Assembly: GCF_007828045.1 (NCBI RefSeq)
Contig: NZ_VITN01000003.1
Span: forward strand, 186,001 to 250,000
Reading direction: 5' to 3'
DNA length: 64,000 nt
From: Nitrospirillum amazonense
GTDB taxonomy: Bacteria; Pseudomonadota; Alphaproteobacteria; Azospirillales; Azospirillaceae
Shown: positions 55,341 to 63,846 of the stretch, in pieces
Layout of the letters: each line of letters opens with the position of its first letter
Numbering within the stretch: position 1 is the stretch's first letter
The notes under the pieces: model-generated
The model's input: only the letters and a program-made list of their open reading frames with translations
Told to the model about the DNA's origin: nothing
The model's database searches: none
Made by a program: the position numbers and the translations under genes

Positions 55341-55667
55341 ATGGCCAAAGCCAGCCTCAGTTACTATCGGGGACGTTGGCCGGAAGAGGTCATTCCGAAG
55401 GGATGCCCTGAATGGCTGTACTACGAGGTTGATCGCCAGGCGGACATCGTCCTGCGCTACGTGGAAGTTTTCCCCGGTGGGTCGAGCAAGCGAAACAGCA
55501 TTGCCTTGGAAGAGCAATGGGGTGCGCCATGCTTCTCCTTGGTTGGCGATTCCTTTGTTCAGACAATCGAACAGGGTGTATTGCAGCTCATCAGCCAAGA
55601 CACGTTTGAAGCCCTATGGGAACAGGGCGTAAACACCCCATTTTGGGAGGTGGCAAAGCCTAAATAG
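55341..55667 (+). CDS. hypothetical protein, DUF6881-like
   Basis: The 108-residue protein has EWLYYEVDRQADIVLRYVEVFPGGSSKR and a C-terminal FEALWEQG, a pattern like the DUF6881 proteins, seen by eye only. GAGGGG precedes the ATG, 4 bp after the GST stop. It is less GC-rich than its neighbours and overlaps the convergent GIY-YIG gene by 8 bp, both hinting at later arrival. Confidence 0.6.
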   Translation: MAKASLSYYRGRWPEEVIPKGCPEWLYYEVDRQADIVLRYVEVFPGGSSKRNSIALEEQWGAPCFSLVGDSFVQTIEQGVLQLISQDTFEALWEQGVNTPFWEVAKPK

Positions 55668-55998
55668 CCTCCGCCTTCAGCGCCGCCCGCCAGTGGGCGG
55701 CGCGATCCTTCAGTTGGGCGCGGGCGAGGTAGGGGCTCTCCTCCGGCTCCAGCCGTTCCAGCACCTCGAAGGTGAAGGCGTCGGCGCCGTGGGCGGTCCA
55801 GGCGGCCTGCAGGCCCCGGTGGGTGTGGCCGCCGTGGCGCAGGCTGAACCACAGCCGGTTCCGGATGGTGTCCAGGGTCGGCGTGGGGCCCACCCACACT
55901 TTGTCCGGCAGGGCGGCGCAGCGCAGGGCGTAGATGCCGGGCTCATCCTCCCGCTTCTTATAGTCGGCGATGGCCGCTTTCCTGTCCTGGCCCTGCAT
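55660..55998 (-). CDS. GIY-YIG domain protein
   Basis: The 112-residue protein has PGIYALRC and KVWVGPT in place of the GIY and YIG strands, then the helix RNRLWFSLRHGGHTHRGLQ with the catalytic-type arginine, and a conserved glutamate in FEVLERL. It resembles small stand-alone GIY-YIG nucleases of unknown target. Two palindromes lie upstream. The two genes at its 3' end overlap convergently. Confidence 0.8.
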   Translation of the reverse strand: MQGQDRKAAIADYKKREDEPGIYALRCAALPDKVWVGPTPTLDTIRNRLWFSLRHGGHTHRGLQAAWTAHGADAFTFEVLERLEPEESPYLARAQLKDRAAHWRAALKAEAI

Positions 55999-56012
55999 GA
56001 TGCGATCCTATT

Positions 56013-56053
56013 TCACCCGGGTGATATCTGGGTGACGATATAATACCCGGGTA
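56013..56053. promoter_or_regulatory. two palindromes with ACCCGGGT core, 30 bp apart
   Basis: TCACCCGGGTGA (56013-56024) and TACCCGGGTA (56044-56053) share the core ACCCGGGT, with centres exactly 30 bp (about three helical turns) apart. TATAAT (56039-56044) lies between them. They sit between the divergent GIY-YIG and SDR genes and probably bind one dimeric regulator on one face of the helix. Confidence 0.6.
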
Positions 56054-56260
56054 AAATAAGATCAAGCGACAATGCCGCCCGGTCAGTCATCTGATGACGG
56101 ATCGGCAATCGCCCGCATGATCCAGGTTACGGCATCTTGGACTGTGGCCCCTGACTTTTATGGGGGCCGCCCCATATCAGGCGTCTCCTTTCCCTTCATG
56201 GCCCGATCCCGGCGCGCACCGGGGCGGCCGGCGCCCCTAGCAGAAAGGGTCCTCCCCCCC

Positions 56261-56971
56261 ATGTCCGCATCCCTCACCGGTTCCCCCACCGCCTTCATCG
56301 TCGGTGCCTCCCGTGGCCTGGGCCTGGCCCTGGCCCAGGAGTATCTGAGCCGTGGCTGGCAGGTCATCGCCACCGTCCGCCCCGGCGCCGAGCCCGGACC
56401 CCTGCATGAGCTGGCCGGTGAAGCCCAGGGCCGCCTGACGGTGGAGACGGTGGACATCGTCCATGCCGACCAGATCGCGGCCTTGCGCCGGCGCCTGGAG
56501 GGCAGCCGGGTCGATGTGCTGTTCGTCAACGCCGGCGTCACCAACAACCCGGAAGAGACCATCGGCGGGGTGTCGACCGAGGAATTCGTCCGCGTCCAGG
56601 TGACCAACGCCCTGGCGCCCATGCGCTGTGTCGAGGTGCTGGGCCAGTTGGTGACGCCCAAGGGCACCATCGCCGTCATGTCCTCCGGCCTGGGCAGCGT
56701 GGCCAACAACGTCAGTGGCGGGTGGGAGGTGTATCGCGCCAGCAAGGCGGCGCTGAACACCCTCATGCGCTCCTACGCCGCCCGGCAGCCGGCGCACGGC
56801 CGTACCCTGCTGGTCATCGCCCCCGGCTGGGTGCGCACCGACATGGGTGGGCCGGCCGCCAGCCTGGACGTGTCCGAAAGCATTCCCCGCGTCATCGACG
56901 TGGTGACCGCCCAGGCCGGCAAGCCCGGCCTGCAGTACCTGGATTATCGGGGCGCCACCGTTCCGTGGTGA
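56261..56971 (+). CDS. SDR family oxidoreductase
   Basis: The 236-residue Rossmann enzyme has TAFIVGASRGLGLALA for cofactor binding, NAG in FVNAGVTN, the catalytic serine in VMSSGLGS and YRASK (Tyr-x-x-x-Lys). APGWVRTDMGG follows. The substrate is unknown. AAAGGG precedes the ATG; upstream open frame lacks SDR sequence. The next oxidoreductase gene starts 25 bp downstream. Confidence 0.9.
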   Translation: MSASLTGSPTAFIVGASRGLGLALAQEYLSRGWQVIATVRPGAEPGPLHELAGEAQGRLTVETVDIVHADQIAALRRRLEGSRVDVLFVNAGVTNNPEETIGGVSTEEFVRVQVTNALAPMRCVEVLGQLVTPKGTIAVMSSGLGSVANNVSGGWEVYRASKAALNTLMRSYAARQPAHGRTLLVIAPGWVRTDMGGPAASLDVSESIPRVIDVVTAQAGKPGLQYLDYRGATVPW

Positions 56972-56996
56972 GCTATCCGTCGAGGAGTATGAAAGC

Positions 56997-57866
56997 ATGA
57001 GCAAGGTCGCATTCCTGGGCCTGGGCGCCATGGGCGCCCGCATGGCCGCGAACCTGGTCAAGGCGGGGCACGCCGTCACGGTGTGGAACCGCTCCCCCGC
57101 CGCAACGGCGGACCTGACAGCGCTCGGCGCCACCACCGCCCCCAACCCGCGCGCGGCCGCGGCCGGGGCGGACTTCGTCATCACCATGGTGGCCGACGAT
57201 ACGGCGTCCCGGGCCGTGTGGCTGGATGACAAGGCGAGCGCGCTGGCCGGCCTGGACAAGGACGCCGTCGCCGTCGAGTGCAGCACCGTCTCCCCCGCCT
57301 GGGCCGCCCAGCTGGCGGCGGCGGTGACCGCCACCGGGGCGGCCTTCCTGGAGGCACCGGTGGTGGGCAGCCTGCCCCAGGCGCAGGATGGCAAGCTGAT
57401 CGTCCTGGCCGGGGGTGAGCGCGATGCCTTCGACCGGGCGCAGCCGGTGCTGGCGCCCCTGGCGGCGGCCGTCCGCCACGTCGGCCCGGTGGGCCGGGGT
57501 GCCGCCATGAAGCTGGCGGTGAACGGCCTGCTGGGCATCCAGCTGGCCGCCTGGGCGGAGATGATGGGTTTCCTGGACAGGGCCGGTTTCGACGGTGCCG
57601 CCGCCCTGGATGTCCTGACCACCCTGCCCGTGGCCAGCCCGGCCGCCGCCGGCTATGCCCGCATGATGCAGGCCGGCGACTTCGCCGTGCGCTTCCCGGT
57701 GGACCTGATGGCCAAGGACTTCCGCTACGCCACCCAGGCGGCGGACGCGCTGAAGGCCGACACCCCCGTGGCGGACGCGGCCCTGTCTGTCCTGGAGCGC
57801 GCGCGGGAGGCCGGCCACGGCGCCGAGAACGTCTCCGCCCTCATCCGTCTCTACACCGGCGGCTGA
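56997..57866 (+). CDS. NAD(P)-dependent oxidoreductase, 3-hydroxyisobutyrate dehydrogenase family
   Basis: The 289-residue protein starts with the Rossmann motif FLGLGAMGARMAANLVKAGH. It has the substrate-side STVSP and GSLPQAQDGKL segments and the catalytic lysine in GAAMKLAVNGLLG. The C-terminal helical domain has DLMAKDFRYA. It belongs to the beta-hydroxyacid dehydrogenase group; the substrate is not assignable. It is probably in an operon with the preceding SDR gene. Confidence 0.9.
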   Translation: MSKVAFLGLGAMGARMAANLVKAGHAVTVWNRSPAATADLTALGATTAPNPRAAAAGADFVITMVADDTASRAVWLDDKASALAGLDKDAVAVECSTVSPAWAAQLAAAVTATGAAFLEAPVVGSLPQAQDGKLIVLAGGERDAFDRAQPVLAPLAAAVRHVGPVGRGAAMKLAVNGLLGIQLAAWAEMMGFLDRAGFDGAAALDVLTTLPVASPAAAGYARMMQAGDFAVRFPVDLMAKDFRYATQAADALKADTPVADAALSVLERAREAGHGAENVSALIRLYTGG

Positions 57867-57872
57867 GACCGT

Positions 57873-58787
57873 TCAGGATGGGGCGGTGGCCGGTCGCGGC
57901 CGGGCCGGGCGCTGCGTCAGCAGGATGCCCAGCACCACCAGGCCGCCGCCCACCAGATGATAGGAGTGCAGCACCTCGCCCAGCAGCAGGGCTGCCAGCA
58001 CGGCGGTGGTGATGGGCAGCAGGTTCATGAAGATGGCGGTGCGGCCCGGTCCCAGGTGCTTCACCCCCTGCATCCACAGCACCGGCGCCAGGATGGATGT
58101 CGGGATGCCGGCATAGGCGATCATGGCGATGGTGGCCGGCGTGGCCGGGGCCGATGGCGCCAGCAGATAGCCCGGCAACAGGAAGACCAGGCCCGCCGCC
58201 ACCTGGGCGTAAAGCGAGGTCCATACCGGCAAGGGCAGGGGCCAGCGCTTGAGGCAGACGCCATAGGCGGCATAGGCGACGCAGGCGCCCAGCATGAAGG
58301 CGTCACCCCGGCCCACGCCGTGGGACAGCAGGCGGCCGTAATCGCCCTGTCCTAGCACGAACAGGATGCCGGCCAGCGATACCACCCCGCCCACCAGGGC
58401 CAGGGGCCCGTGCTTCTGCCGCAGCCAGACACTGCTGAGGCCAAGCGTCAGCAGCGGCACCAAGGCCACGAAGATGCCGATGTTGGTCGCGCTGGTGCTG
58501 GCCGCGGCGTAGTAGGCCAACCCCTGGTACAGGGCCATGCCCAGCAGGCCCAGAAGGGCGATTTGCGGCAGGTGCTGGCGGATGACGGCCCGCCGCGCCC
58601 AGGCGCCGCGCAGGCAGAAGGGCGTCAGCAGAACGAAGGCCAGGAACCACCGGTCGAAGGCGATGACGCTGGGCGGGATGGCCCCGGCCGACGCCTTGGT
58701 CACCAGGTTGTTGCCGGTCCAAATCAGCACGGCCAGCAAGGGGAAGGTCAGGTACAGGCGGGGCGACATGGGCTCGGCGCAGGGCAT
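57873..58787 (-). CDS. EamA/DMT family transporter
   Basis: The protein has about 304 residues with ten predicted helices in two EamA repeats (LLAVLIWTGNNLVTKASAG; later DAFMLGACVAYAAYGVCLKR). The second repeat ends in GPGRTAIFMNLLPITTAVLAALLLGE. It probably exports amino acids or related metabolites. The start may be 58787 (AAGGA upstream) or 58769. The gene converges with the dehydrogenase, leaving 6 bp. Confidence 0.88.
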   Translation of the reverse strand: MPCAEPMSPRLYLTFPLLAVLIWTGNNLVTKASAGAIPPSVIAFDRWFLAFVLLTPFCLRGAWARRAVIRQHLPQIALLGLLGMALYQGLAYYAAASTSATNIGIFVALVPLLTLGLSSVWLRQKHGPLALVGGVVSLAGILFVLGQGDYGRLLSHGVGRGDAFMLGACVAYAAYGVCLKRWPLPLPVWTSLYAQVAAGLVFLLPGYLLAPSAPATPATIAMIAYAGIPTSILAPVLWMQGVKHLGPGRTAIFMNLLPITTAVLAALLLGEVLHSYHLVGGGLVVLGILLTQRPARPRPATAPS

Positions 58788-58870
58788 CGTCCTTGGGATG
58801 GTGACCCTAATGCCGGACGCGCCACGGCTGTAGAGCGACTTTGCGACGGCAGCTATCGGCCCGCTGGCGG

Positions 58871-59425
58871 TCAATCCAGGAGTTCGGGCCGGAACTGCTC
58901 CCGCCGGCTGACGATCTGGCCTGCCACCATGAACACGCCGTCGCCGGTGTAGTGCAGGGTCTCATGGTGTTCCGGCTGCGGTACCGCGTGGGCCCTCATC
59001 ACCTGGAAAATGAAGAAGTTGTGGCGGTCCACCAGGCTGGCGTCGGCCAGCCGGCACTCCAGGTTGACGGGACAGTCGCGAATCAGCGGGGCGTCCACAT
59101 CCACCCCCCGGCCCGCCGTCAGGCCGAAATGCTCGAACTTGTCGGCCTCGGCCCCGCTGGTGTTGCCGATGCCCACCACGGTGTCGATCATGGTGGCGGT
59201 GGGCAGGTTCAGCACGCATTCGCCGCTGCCCCGCACCAGCTCGAAGCTGTGGTTGTCGGCGGCGATGACGCAGCCCACCAGCGCCGGCGTGAACTCCATC
59301 ATCGTATGCCAGCCCAGCGCCATGATGTCCCGTTGCCCCCGATGGGCGCTGGACAGCAGCACGATGGGCCCCGGTTCCAGATAGCGGCGCACCTTGGACA
59401 CTGGAAACTCCGCTTTCTCGGTCAT
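58871..59425 (-). CDS. flavin reductase family protein
   Basis: The 184-residue protein has the FMN-binding flavin reductase-like fold: PGPIVLLSSAHRGQRDIMALGW, TPALVGCVIAADNHSFELVRGSGECVLNLPT and the C-terminal GDGVFMVAGQIV. It could supply reduced flavin or be an FMN-dependent reductase. It lies upstream of the DMT transporter on the same strand. Confidence 0.88.
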   Translation of the reverse strand: MTEKAEFPVSKVRRYLEPGPIVLLSSAHRGQRDIMALGWHTMMEFTPALVGCVIAADNHSFELVRGSGECVLNLPTATMIDTVVGIGNTSGAEADKFEHFGLTAGRGVDVDAPLIRDCPVNLECRLADASLVDRHNFFIFQVMRAHAVPQPEHHETLHYTGDGVFMVAGQIVSRREQFRPELLD

Positions 59426-59491
59426 GTCTCGTCTCCCGCGGTTTGCCGCTGTGAACCCCGGGCTGTGAACCCCGGGCGGTGGCTTGAGTTC

Positions 59492-60409
59492 CTATCGCGG
59501 CTGGCGCCACGCGGGGCGGGCCATGTGCTCGATGAAGAAATCGGCCAGTGCCTCCACCTTGGCGGGGCGGGCGCGGGTCGTGGGGGTCACCAGATACAGT
59601 CCGCCCGGGGGCAGTGACCAGCCGTCCAGCAACTCCACCAGCCGGCCGTCGGCCAGGTGCTCCGCCACCACGAACTCCGGGAATTCGGCGATGGCCAGCC
59701 CGTCCAGCACGGTGGGCAGCAGCGCCTCCACATTGGTGGCGCGCAGGGGGCCGGTGGGCGCCGCCGCCGCCTCGTCCCCCGCGCCGTTGGTCAGGCGCCA
59801 GACGTCCTGCCGGGCGCGGTAGGCGTAGCCCAGGCAATGGTGGGCCGCCAGCTCGCCCGGATGGTGCGGCCGGCCATAGCGGGCGATGTAGGCCGGGGCG
59901 GCCACGATGTGCCGGGCGATGGGGCACAGCTGGCGCGCCACCAGCGAGCTGTCGGTCAGCACGGCGATGCGCAGGGCAGCGTCGAACCCCTCACCGATCA
60001 GGTCCACCGTGGCGTCGCTCAGGTGCAAATCGATGGTGATTTCAGGATAGGCGCGCAGGAAGGCCGGCAGCAGCGGCGCCACCCAGCGCACGCCGAAGGA
60101 CATGGGCACGGCCAGGCGGATGGTGCCACGCGGGCGGCTGGACAGTTCCCGCGCCGCATCCTCCACAGCCTCCGCCTCGGCATACAGCTGGGACGCCCGG
60201 GCGGCCAGGGCGGCGCCCACGTCGGTCAGGGCCAGGCGGCGGGACGTGCGGTTGAACAGCCGGGCGCCCAGCCTGTCCTCCAGCCGGCTGACGCCGCGCG
60301 ACACGGTGGCGACCGACACGCCCATGGCCCGGGCCGCGGCGGCGTACGACCGTTCCTCCGCCACCTTGGCGAACATGGCCAAGCCTTCGAAATCCGGCAC
60401 CTTGGTCAT
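59492..60409 (-). CDS. LysR family transcriptional regulator
   Basis: The 305-residue protein has an N-terminal winged helix (FAKVAEERSYAAAARAMGVSVATVSRGVSRLEDRLGARLFNRTSRRLALT) and a LysR effector domain (IRLAVPMSFGVRWVAPLLPAF). It resembles the AaeR/DhcR-like regulators that often control a divergent oxidoreductase. Here the divergent gene is an SDR, with a LysR-type site between. ATG at 60409 is chosen. Confidence 0.93.
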   Translation of the reverse strand: MTKVPDFEGLAMFAKVAEERSYAAAARAMGVSVATVSRGVSRLEDRLGARLFNRTSRRLALTDVGAALAARASQLYAEAEAVEDAARELSSRPRGTIRLAVPMSFGVRWVAPLLPAFLRAYPEITIDLHLSDATVDLIGEGFDAALRIAVLTDSSLVARQLCPIARHIVAAPAYIARYGRPHHPGELAAHHCLGYAYRARQDVWRLTNGAGDEAAAAPTGPLRATNVEALLPTVLDGLAIAEFPEFVVAEHLADGRLVELLDGWSLPPGGLYLVTPTTRARPAKVEALADFFIEHMARPAWRQPR

Positions 60410-60423
60410 ATCAAACCTGCAAC

Positions 60424-60446
60424 AATAGTTTTCAGTCATTTCTATT
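60424..60446. promoter_or_regulatory. LysR-type binding site candidate
   Basis: AATAG (60424-60428) and CTATT (60442-60446) form an interrupted palindrome with 13 bp between, containing the T-N11-A pattern. It lies 15 bp from the LysR start and 100 bp upstream of the SDR start. Confidence 0.45.
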
Positions 60447-60545
60447 TTGGAAGTCCGAGTTTGGCGACATCTTTTGTCCATCAGCCGCCGCCCATAGCGG
60501 ACAAAGATGGGCGGCACAAATCAAGGCACTGAAAGGAAAGATAAA

Positions 60546-61301
60546 ATGGCTCGCAAACTCGAAGGCAAGGTCGCGGTCGTCACCGGTGGCACCAGCGGCA
60601 TCGGCCTCGCCACCGCCAAGGCCTTCGCGGCCGAGGGCGCCCGGGTGTTCGTCACCGGCCGCCGCGCCCCGGAACTGCAGGCGGCGGTGGCGGCCATCGG
60701 CCCCAACGCCACCGGCGTCCAGGCCGACAGCGCCAAGGCGGAAGACCTGAACCGCCTCTATGAGCAGGTGAAGGCCCAGGCCGGCCGCATCGACGTTCTG
60801 TTCGCCAATGCCGGCGGCGGTACCATGCTGCCCCTGGGCCAGATCACCGAAGATCACTATGACGACATCTTCGGCCGCAACGTGAAGGCCGTGCTGTTCA
60901 CGGTGCAGAAGGCCCTGCCCCTGTTGGTGGACGGCGCCTCGGTCATCCTGACCGGCTCCACCGCCGGCAGCACCGGCACGGCGGCCTTCAGCGTCTACAG
61001 CGCCAGCAAGGCGGCGGTGCGCAACTTCGCCCGCAGCTGGACCCTGGACCTGAAGGAACGCGGCATCCGCGTGAACGTCCTCAGCCCCGGCCCCATCCGC
61101 ACGCCGGGCCTGGTGGAACTGGCCGGCCCCGACGCCGCCCAGCAGCAGGGCCTGCTGGATTACATGGCCAGCCAGGTGCCCCTGGGCCGCGTGGGTGAGG
61201 TGGAGGAGGTCGCCAAGGCCGCCCTGTTCCTGGCCTCGAGCGACAGCAGCTTTGTCGCTGGCGCCGAACTGTTCGCCGATGGCGGCCTGGCGCAGGTTTA
61301 A
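60546..61301 (+). CDS. SDR family oxidoreductase
   Basis: The 251-residue classical SDR has [29 protein letters not shown], the catalytic serine in LTGSTAGS and [14 protein letters not shown], and the typical end [26 protein letters not shown] precedes the ATG. It is divergent from the LysR gene and probably its target. The substrate is unknown. Confidence 0.92.
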   Translation: MARKLEGKVAVVTGGTSGIGLATAKAFAAEGARVFVTGRRAPELQAAVAAIGPNATGVQADSAKAEDLNRLYEQVKAQAGRIDVLFANAGGGTMLPLGQITEDHYDDIFGRNVKAVLFTVQKALPLLVDGASVILTGSTAGSTGTAAFSVYSASKAAVRNFARSWTLDLKERGIRVNVLSPGPIRTPGLVELAGPDAAQQQGLLDYMASQVPLGRVGEVEEVAKAALFLASSDSSFVAGAELFADGGLAQV

Positions 61302-61433
61302 GAAGCCGCCGGCATGATGCGATTGACGGCCCCGGAGCGATCCGGGGCCGTTTCGCCTGGTCAAATTCGCCCCGTCCGGCGGGGGCCGGCTGGTGTATCA
61401 AGGGGGCGGACTTCAGATCGGGAACCCGGACCC

Positions 61434-61853
61434 ATGCCCTACCTCTGGCTGGAATCGCTGCACGCCGCGGCCGCCGTCACCTTCGTGGCGGGCTTGCTGG
61501 CGGCGGCCCTGCTGCTGGCCTTCGTGCCCAGCGCCGACGCGCTGTCGCCGGCCTTCTGGCGCGCGGCGCGGGCCTGGCATCGCTGGGTGACGGGACCGGC
61601 CATCCTGCCGGTCTGGGGCCTGGGCCTGACCCTGGCGGTCACGGGCGGCTGGCTGCCGTCCGCCGGCTGGCTGTGGGCCAAGCTGGCGCTGGTCACGGCG
61701 CTGTCGGGCCTGCACGGCGCCCAGGCCGGCGCCCTGCGCCGCCTGGCGGCCGGGGAAGGGCGCCGCCGCACCGCCCTGGGCCGTTTCATGCCCGCCCTGA
61801 TCGTGCTGGCGGTGGTGGGCATCCTGTTCCTTGTGATCGGCAAGCCCTTCTGA
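61434..61853 (+). CDS. CopD/HemJ-like membrane protein
   Basis: The 139-residue protein has four helices. The first contains WLESLHAAAAVTFVAGLLAA with a conserved histidine, and the third WLWAKLALVTALSGLHG with lysine and histidine. These positions fit the CopD/HemJ family, in which HemJ is a protoporphyrinogen oxidase. Assignment to heme synthesis or copper handling cannot be made here. Confidence 0.7.
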   Translation: MPYLWLESLHAAAAVTFVAGLLAAALLLAFVPSADALSPAFWRAARAWHRWVTGPAILPVWGLGLTLAVTGGWLPSAGWLWAKLALVTALSGLHGAQAGALRRLAAGEGRRRTALGRFMPALIVLAVVGILFLVIGKPF

Positions 61854-62018
61854 TCCGGGCGCTTTGTTGCGGCAAAGGGACGCATGCCATCGCGTCGCAG
61901 GGCCTGGAGCGGCCTTGTCACAAAGTCGTAAGAGTCCAAGGCATTGACGTTGGCCGTTCCCGCCCGGCATCACAGGATGGGCGGCGGCGGTGGGGCCGCC
62001 CCGATAGGCGGAGGGGCC

Positions 62019-63017
62019 ATGGGCACGCGCGCGGCGTCGGACATCAGCGAGGAACACGGGCTGATCTGCGGATTCCTGATCCGCAACGGAACGGTGGCGC
62101 CGGTCCCCTGGCCCGGCATCAACGACGCCATGGCGGAACCCGGCGGCCTGGTCTGGCTGCATTTCAACCTGGTGGACGTGCGCGCCCGGCAATGGATCGA
62201 GGCCATGCCCACCCTGCCGCGCGGTGCCCGCCAGGCCCTGCTGGGCCAGGACAGCCATTTCCGCCTGGAACCGGTGGGTGACGGCCTCACCGGCGTGCTG
62301 GCCGACCTGCACCACCGCTTCGATGATCCCGCCGGCGGCCTGGGTCAGTTGCGCCTGTATATGGATTCCCATCTGGTCATTACCGCCCGGCGCCAGCCGC
62401 TGATGGCGGTGGACCAGCTGCGCCGCGCCATCAGCCAAGGCCTGGCGCCCACCAGCGCCGTCGATCTGATCGCCCACCTCATGTTCCACCTGACCGACAC
62501 GGTGGCGGCGGAGGTCAGCGAGCTGGCCAACGATGTCGACGATGTGGAGGACGCCTTGCTGGCCGACCGGCTGGAGGATGAGGGGGAGAAGCTGGGGCGC
62601 ATCCGCCGCACCTCCGCTCGCCTGCGCCGCCACATCGGCCCGCAGCGCACGGCGCTGAACGTGGCGCTGGGCCGCCTGCCCGGCTGGTGCGGGGGCGAGG
62701 ACCAGGCCCGCCTGCGCCAGGGTATCGACCGGCTGGACGGCGTCGGCCAGGATCTCGATCTGGTGCAGGAACGCGCCCGCCTGCTGCAGGACGAACTGTC
62801 CAACCGCTTCAGCGAGGCCACCAACCGCAACCTCTACATCCTGTCCATCGTCACCACCATCCTGCTGCCCGTGAACCTGATCACCGGCATCTTCGGCATG
62901 AACGTGGGCGGCCTGCCGTGGAGCGGCCACGACGCCGGCTTCATGTGGGTGTGCGGCGTCATGGTCTTCACCATCCTGGTGTCCCTGGTGGTGCTGCACT
63001 GGCGCCGGCTGTTCTAG
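62019..63017 (+). CDS. CorA/ZntB family metal transporter
   Basis: The protein has 332 residues. A large cytoplasmic N-terminal domain includes GLVWLHFNLVDVRARQWIE and a long helix with ERARLLQDELSNRFSEATNRNLYILS. Two C-terminal membrane helices flank GMNVGGLPW, the CorA-family GxN motif. The N-terminal pattern is closer to ZntB (zinc) than to CorA (magnesium). GGCGGAGGGG precedes the ATG at 62019. Confidence 0.9.
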   Translation: MGTRAASDISEEHGLICGFLIRNGTVAPVPWPGINDAMAEPGGLVWLHFNLVDVRARQWIEAMPTLPRGARQALLGQDSHFRLEPVGDGLTGVLADLHHRFDDPAGGLGQLRLYMDSHLVITARRQPLMAVDQLRRAISQGLAPTSAVDLIAHLMFHLTDTVAAEVSELANDVDDVEDALLADRLEDEGEKLGRIRRTSARLRRHIGPQRTALNVALGRLPGWCGGEDQARLRQGIDRLDGVGQDLDLVQERARLLQDELSNRFSEATNRNLYILSIVTTILLPVNLITGIFGMNVGGLPWSGHDAGFMWVCGVMVFTILVSLVVLHWRRLF

Positions 63018-63022
63018 GCGTT

Positions 63023-63046
63023 TCCGACCTTCGCTGAAGCGTCGGA
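63023..63046. terminator. hairpin between convergent genes
   Basis: TCCGAC (63023-63028) and GTCGGA (63041-63046) enclose an inner CTTC/GAAG pair. It lies in the 35-bp gap between the ZntB-type and TetR genes. No T run, so terminator function is tentative. Confidence 0.35.
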
Positions 63047-63052
63047 GGAACT

Positions 63053-63718
63053 CTAGGGCCGCTCCTCGCCCTGAACCGGCGGCACCTGCCGGTCCAACAG
63101 GGCGAACGTGGCGTTCAGATGATCAGCCAGGGGGCGGGCGGTGTCTGGATGGGCCGCATGGTCCCGGCGCCAGTCCTCCTGGGCCAGGCGCAGGGCACCG
63201 ATCGCCAGCATGGCCGCCATGCGCACATCCTCGGGTGGTCGGTCGGGCCACCGTTCCGCCATCACCTGGGCCAGGTCGCGTTCCATATCCACCATCTTGG
63301 CCAGCTTGCGGGCGCGCAGAGTCTCGGTGGAGCGCAGCAGGGCGTCGGCAGCGATGGCCACCTTGGTTTCGAAGCGGGCGACCAGCGTCAGCAGACAGTG
63401 CCGCGCGGCGGCCAGGGGGGACTGGTCCGTCGGCTCCTGCCGCAGGGCCGGGCCAATGGCCTCCACGAAGCCGCTGCCCTGCCAGGCCAGCAGCACGTCT
63501 TCCTTGGACTTGAAATAATAGAAGAAGGTGCGCCGGGCGATGCCGGCGGCGGCGGCGATGGCATCCAGGGTCGTCGCCTCGAACCCGTTCTCCATGAACA
63601 GCCTCAGGCCGGTATCGGCGATGCGCTGCATCGTCTCCCGGCGCTTGCGGTCGCGCAGGCCTTCGGTCTTGCCCGGCGTCGCGGCGGATGGGAGGGCGGA
63701 TGGGGGGGCGGTGTCCAT
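63053..63718 (-). CDS. TetR family transcriptional regulator
   Basis: The 221-residue protein has the TetR DNA-binding domain: RETMQRIADTGLRLFMENGFEATTLDAIAAAAGIARRTFFYYFKSKEDVL. The helical ligand domain follows. It is divergent from an SDR gene, with a large palindrome in between, and is expected to repress that gene and itself. The start at 63718 was preferred, as the frame upstream runs into the operator. Confidence 0.93.
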   Translation of the reverse strand: MDTAPPSALPSAATPGKTEGLRDRKRRETMQRIADTGLRLFMENGFEATTLDAIAAAAGIARRTFFYYFKSKEDVLLAWQGSGFVEAIGPALRQEPTDQSPLAAARHCLLTLVARFETKVAIAADALLRSTETLRARKLAKMVDMERDLAQVMAERWPDRPPEDVRMAAMLAIGALRLAQEDWRRDHAAHPDTARPLADHLNATFALLDRQVPPVQGEERP

Positions 63719-63774
63719 GGCGGCTCTTATCGCATGAACGGCCTGTCCTTGAAACGGCTTGGCCTTGAAATGTT

Positions 63775-63809
63775 GCACTCGGTGCGATATCCAATATCGC
63801 ACTCAGTGC
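63775..63809. promoter_or_regulatory. paired palindromes, probable TetR operator
   Basis: GCACTCGGTGC (63775-63785) and GCACTCAGTGC (63799-63809) are each palindromic. Together with the ATAT sequences between them they form a 16-bp-arm inverted repeat with only two mismatches and a 3-bp centre (CCA). Confidence 0.7.
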
Positions 63810-63810
63810 G

Positions 63811-63831
63811 AATTTACGCATGGTGTAAATT
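63811..63831. promoter_or_regulatory. second inverted repeat before the SDR gene
   Basis: AATTTAC (63811-63817) and GTAAATT (63825-63831) are perfect inverted copies with a 7-bp spacer, 15 bp upstream of the SDR start. It could be a second regulator site or a leader hairpin. Confidence 0.45.
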
Positions 63832-63846
63832 TATCGGAGAGGCACA

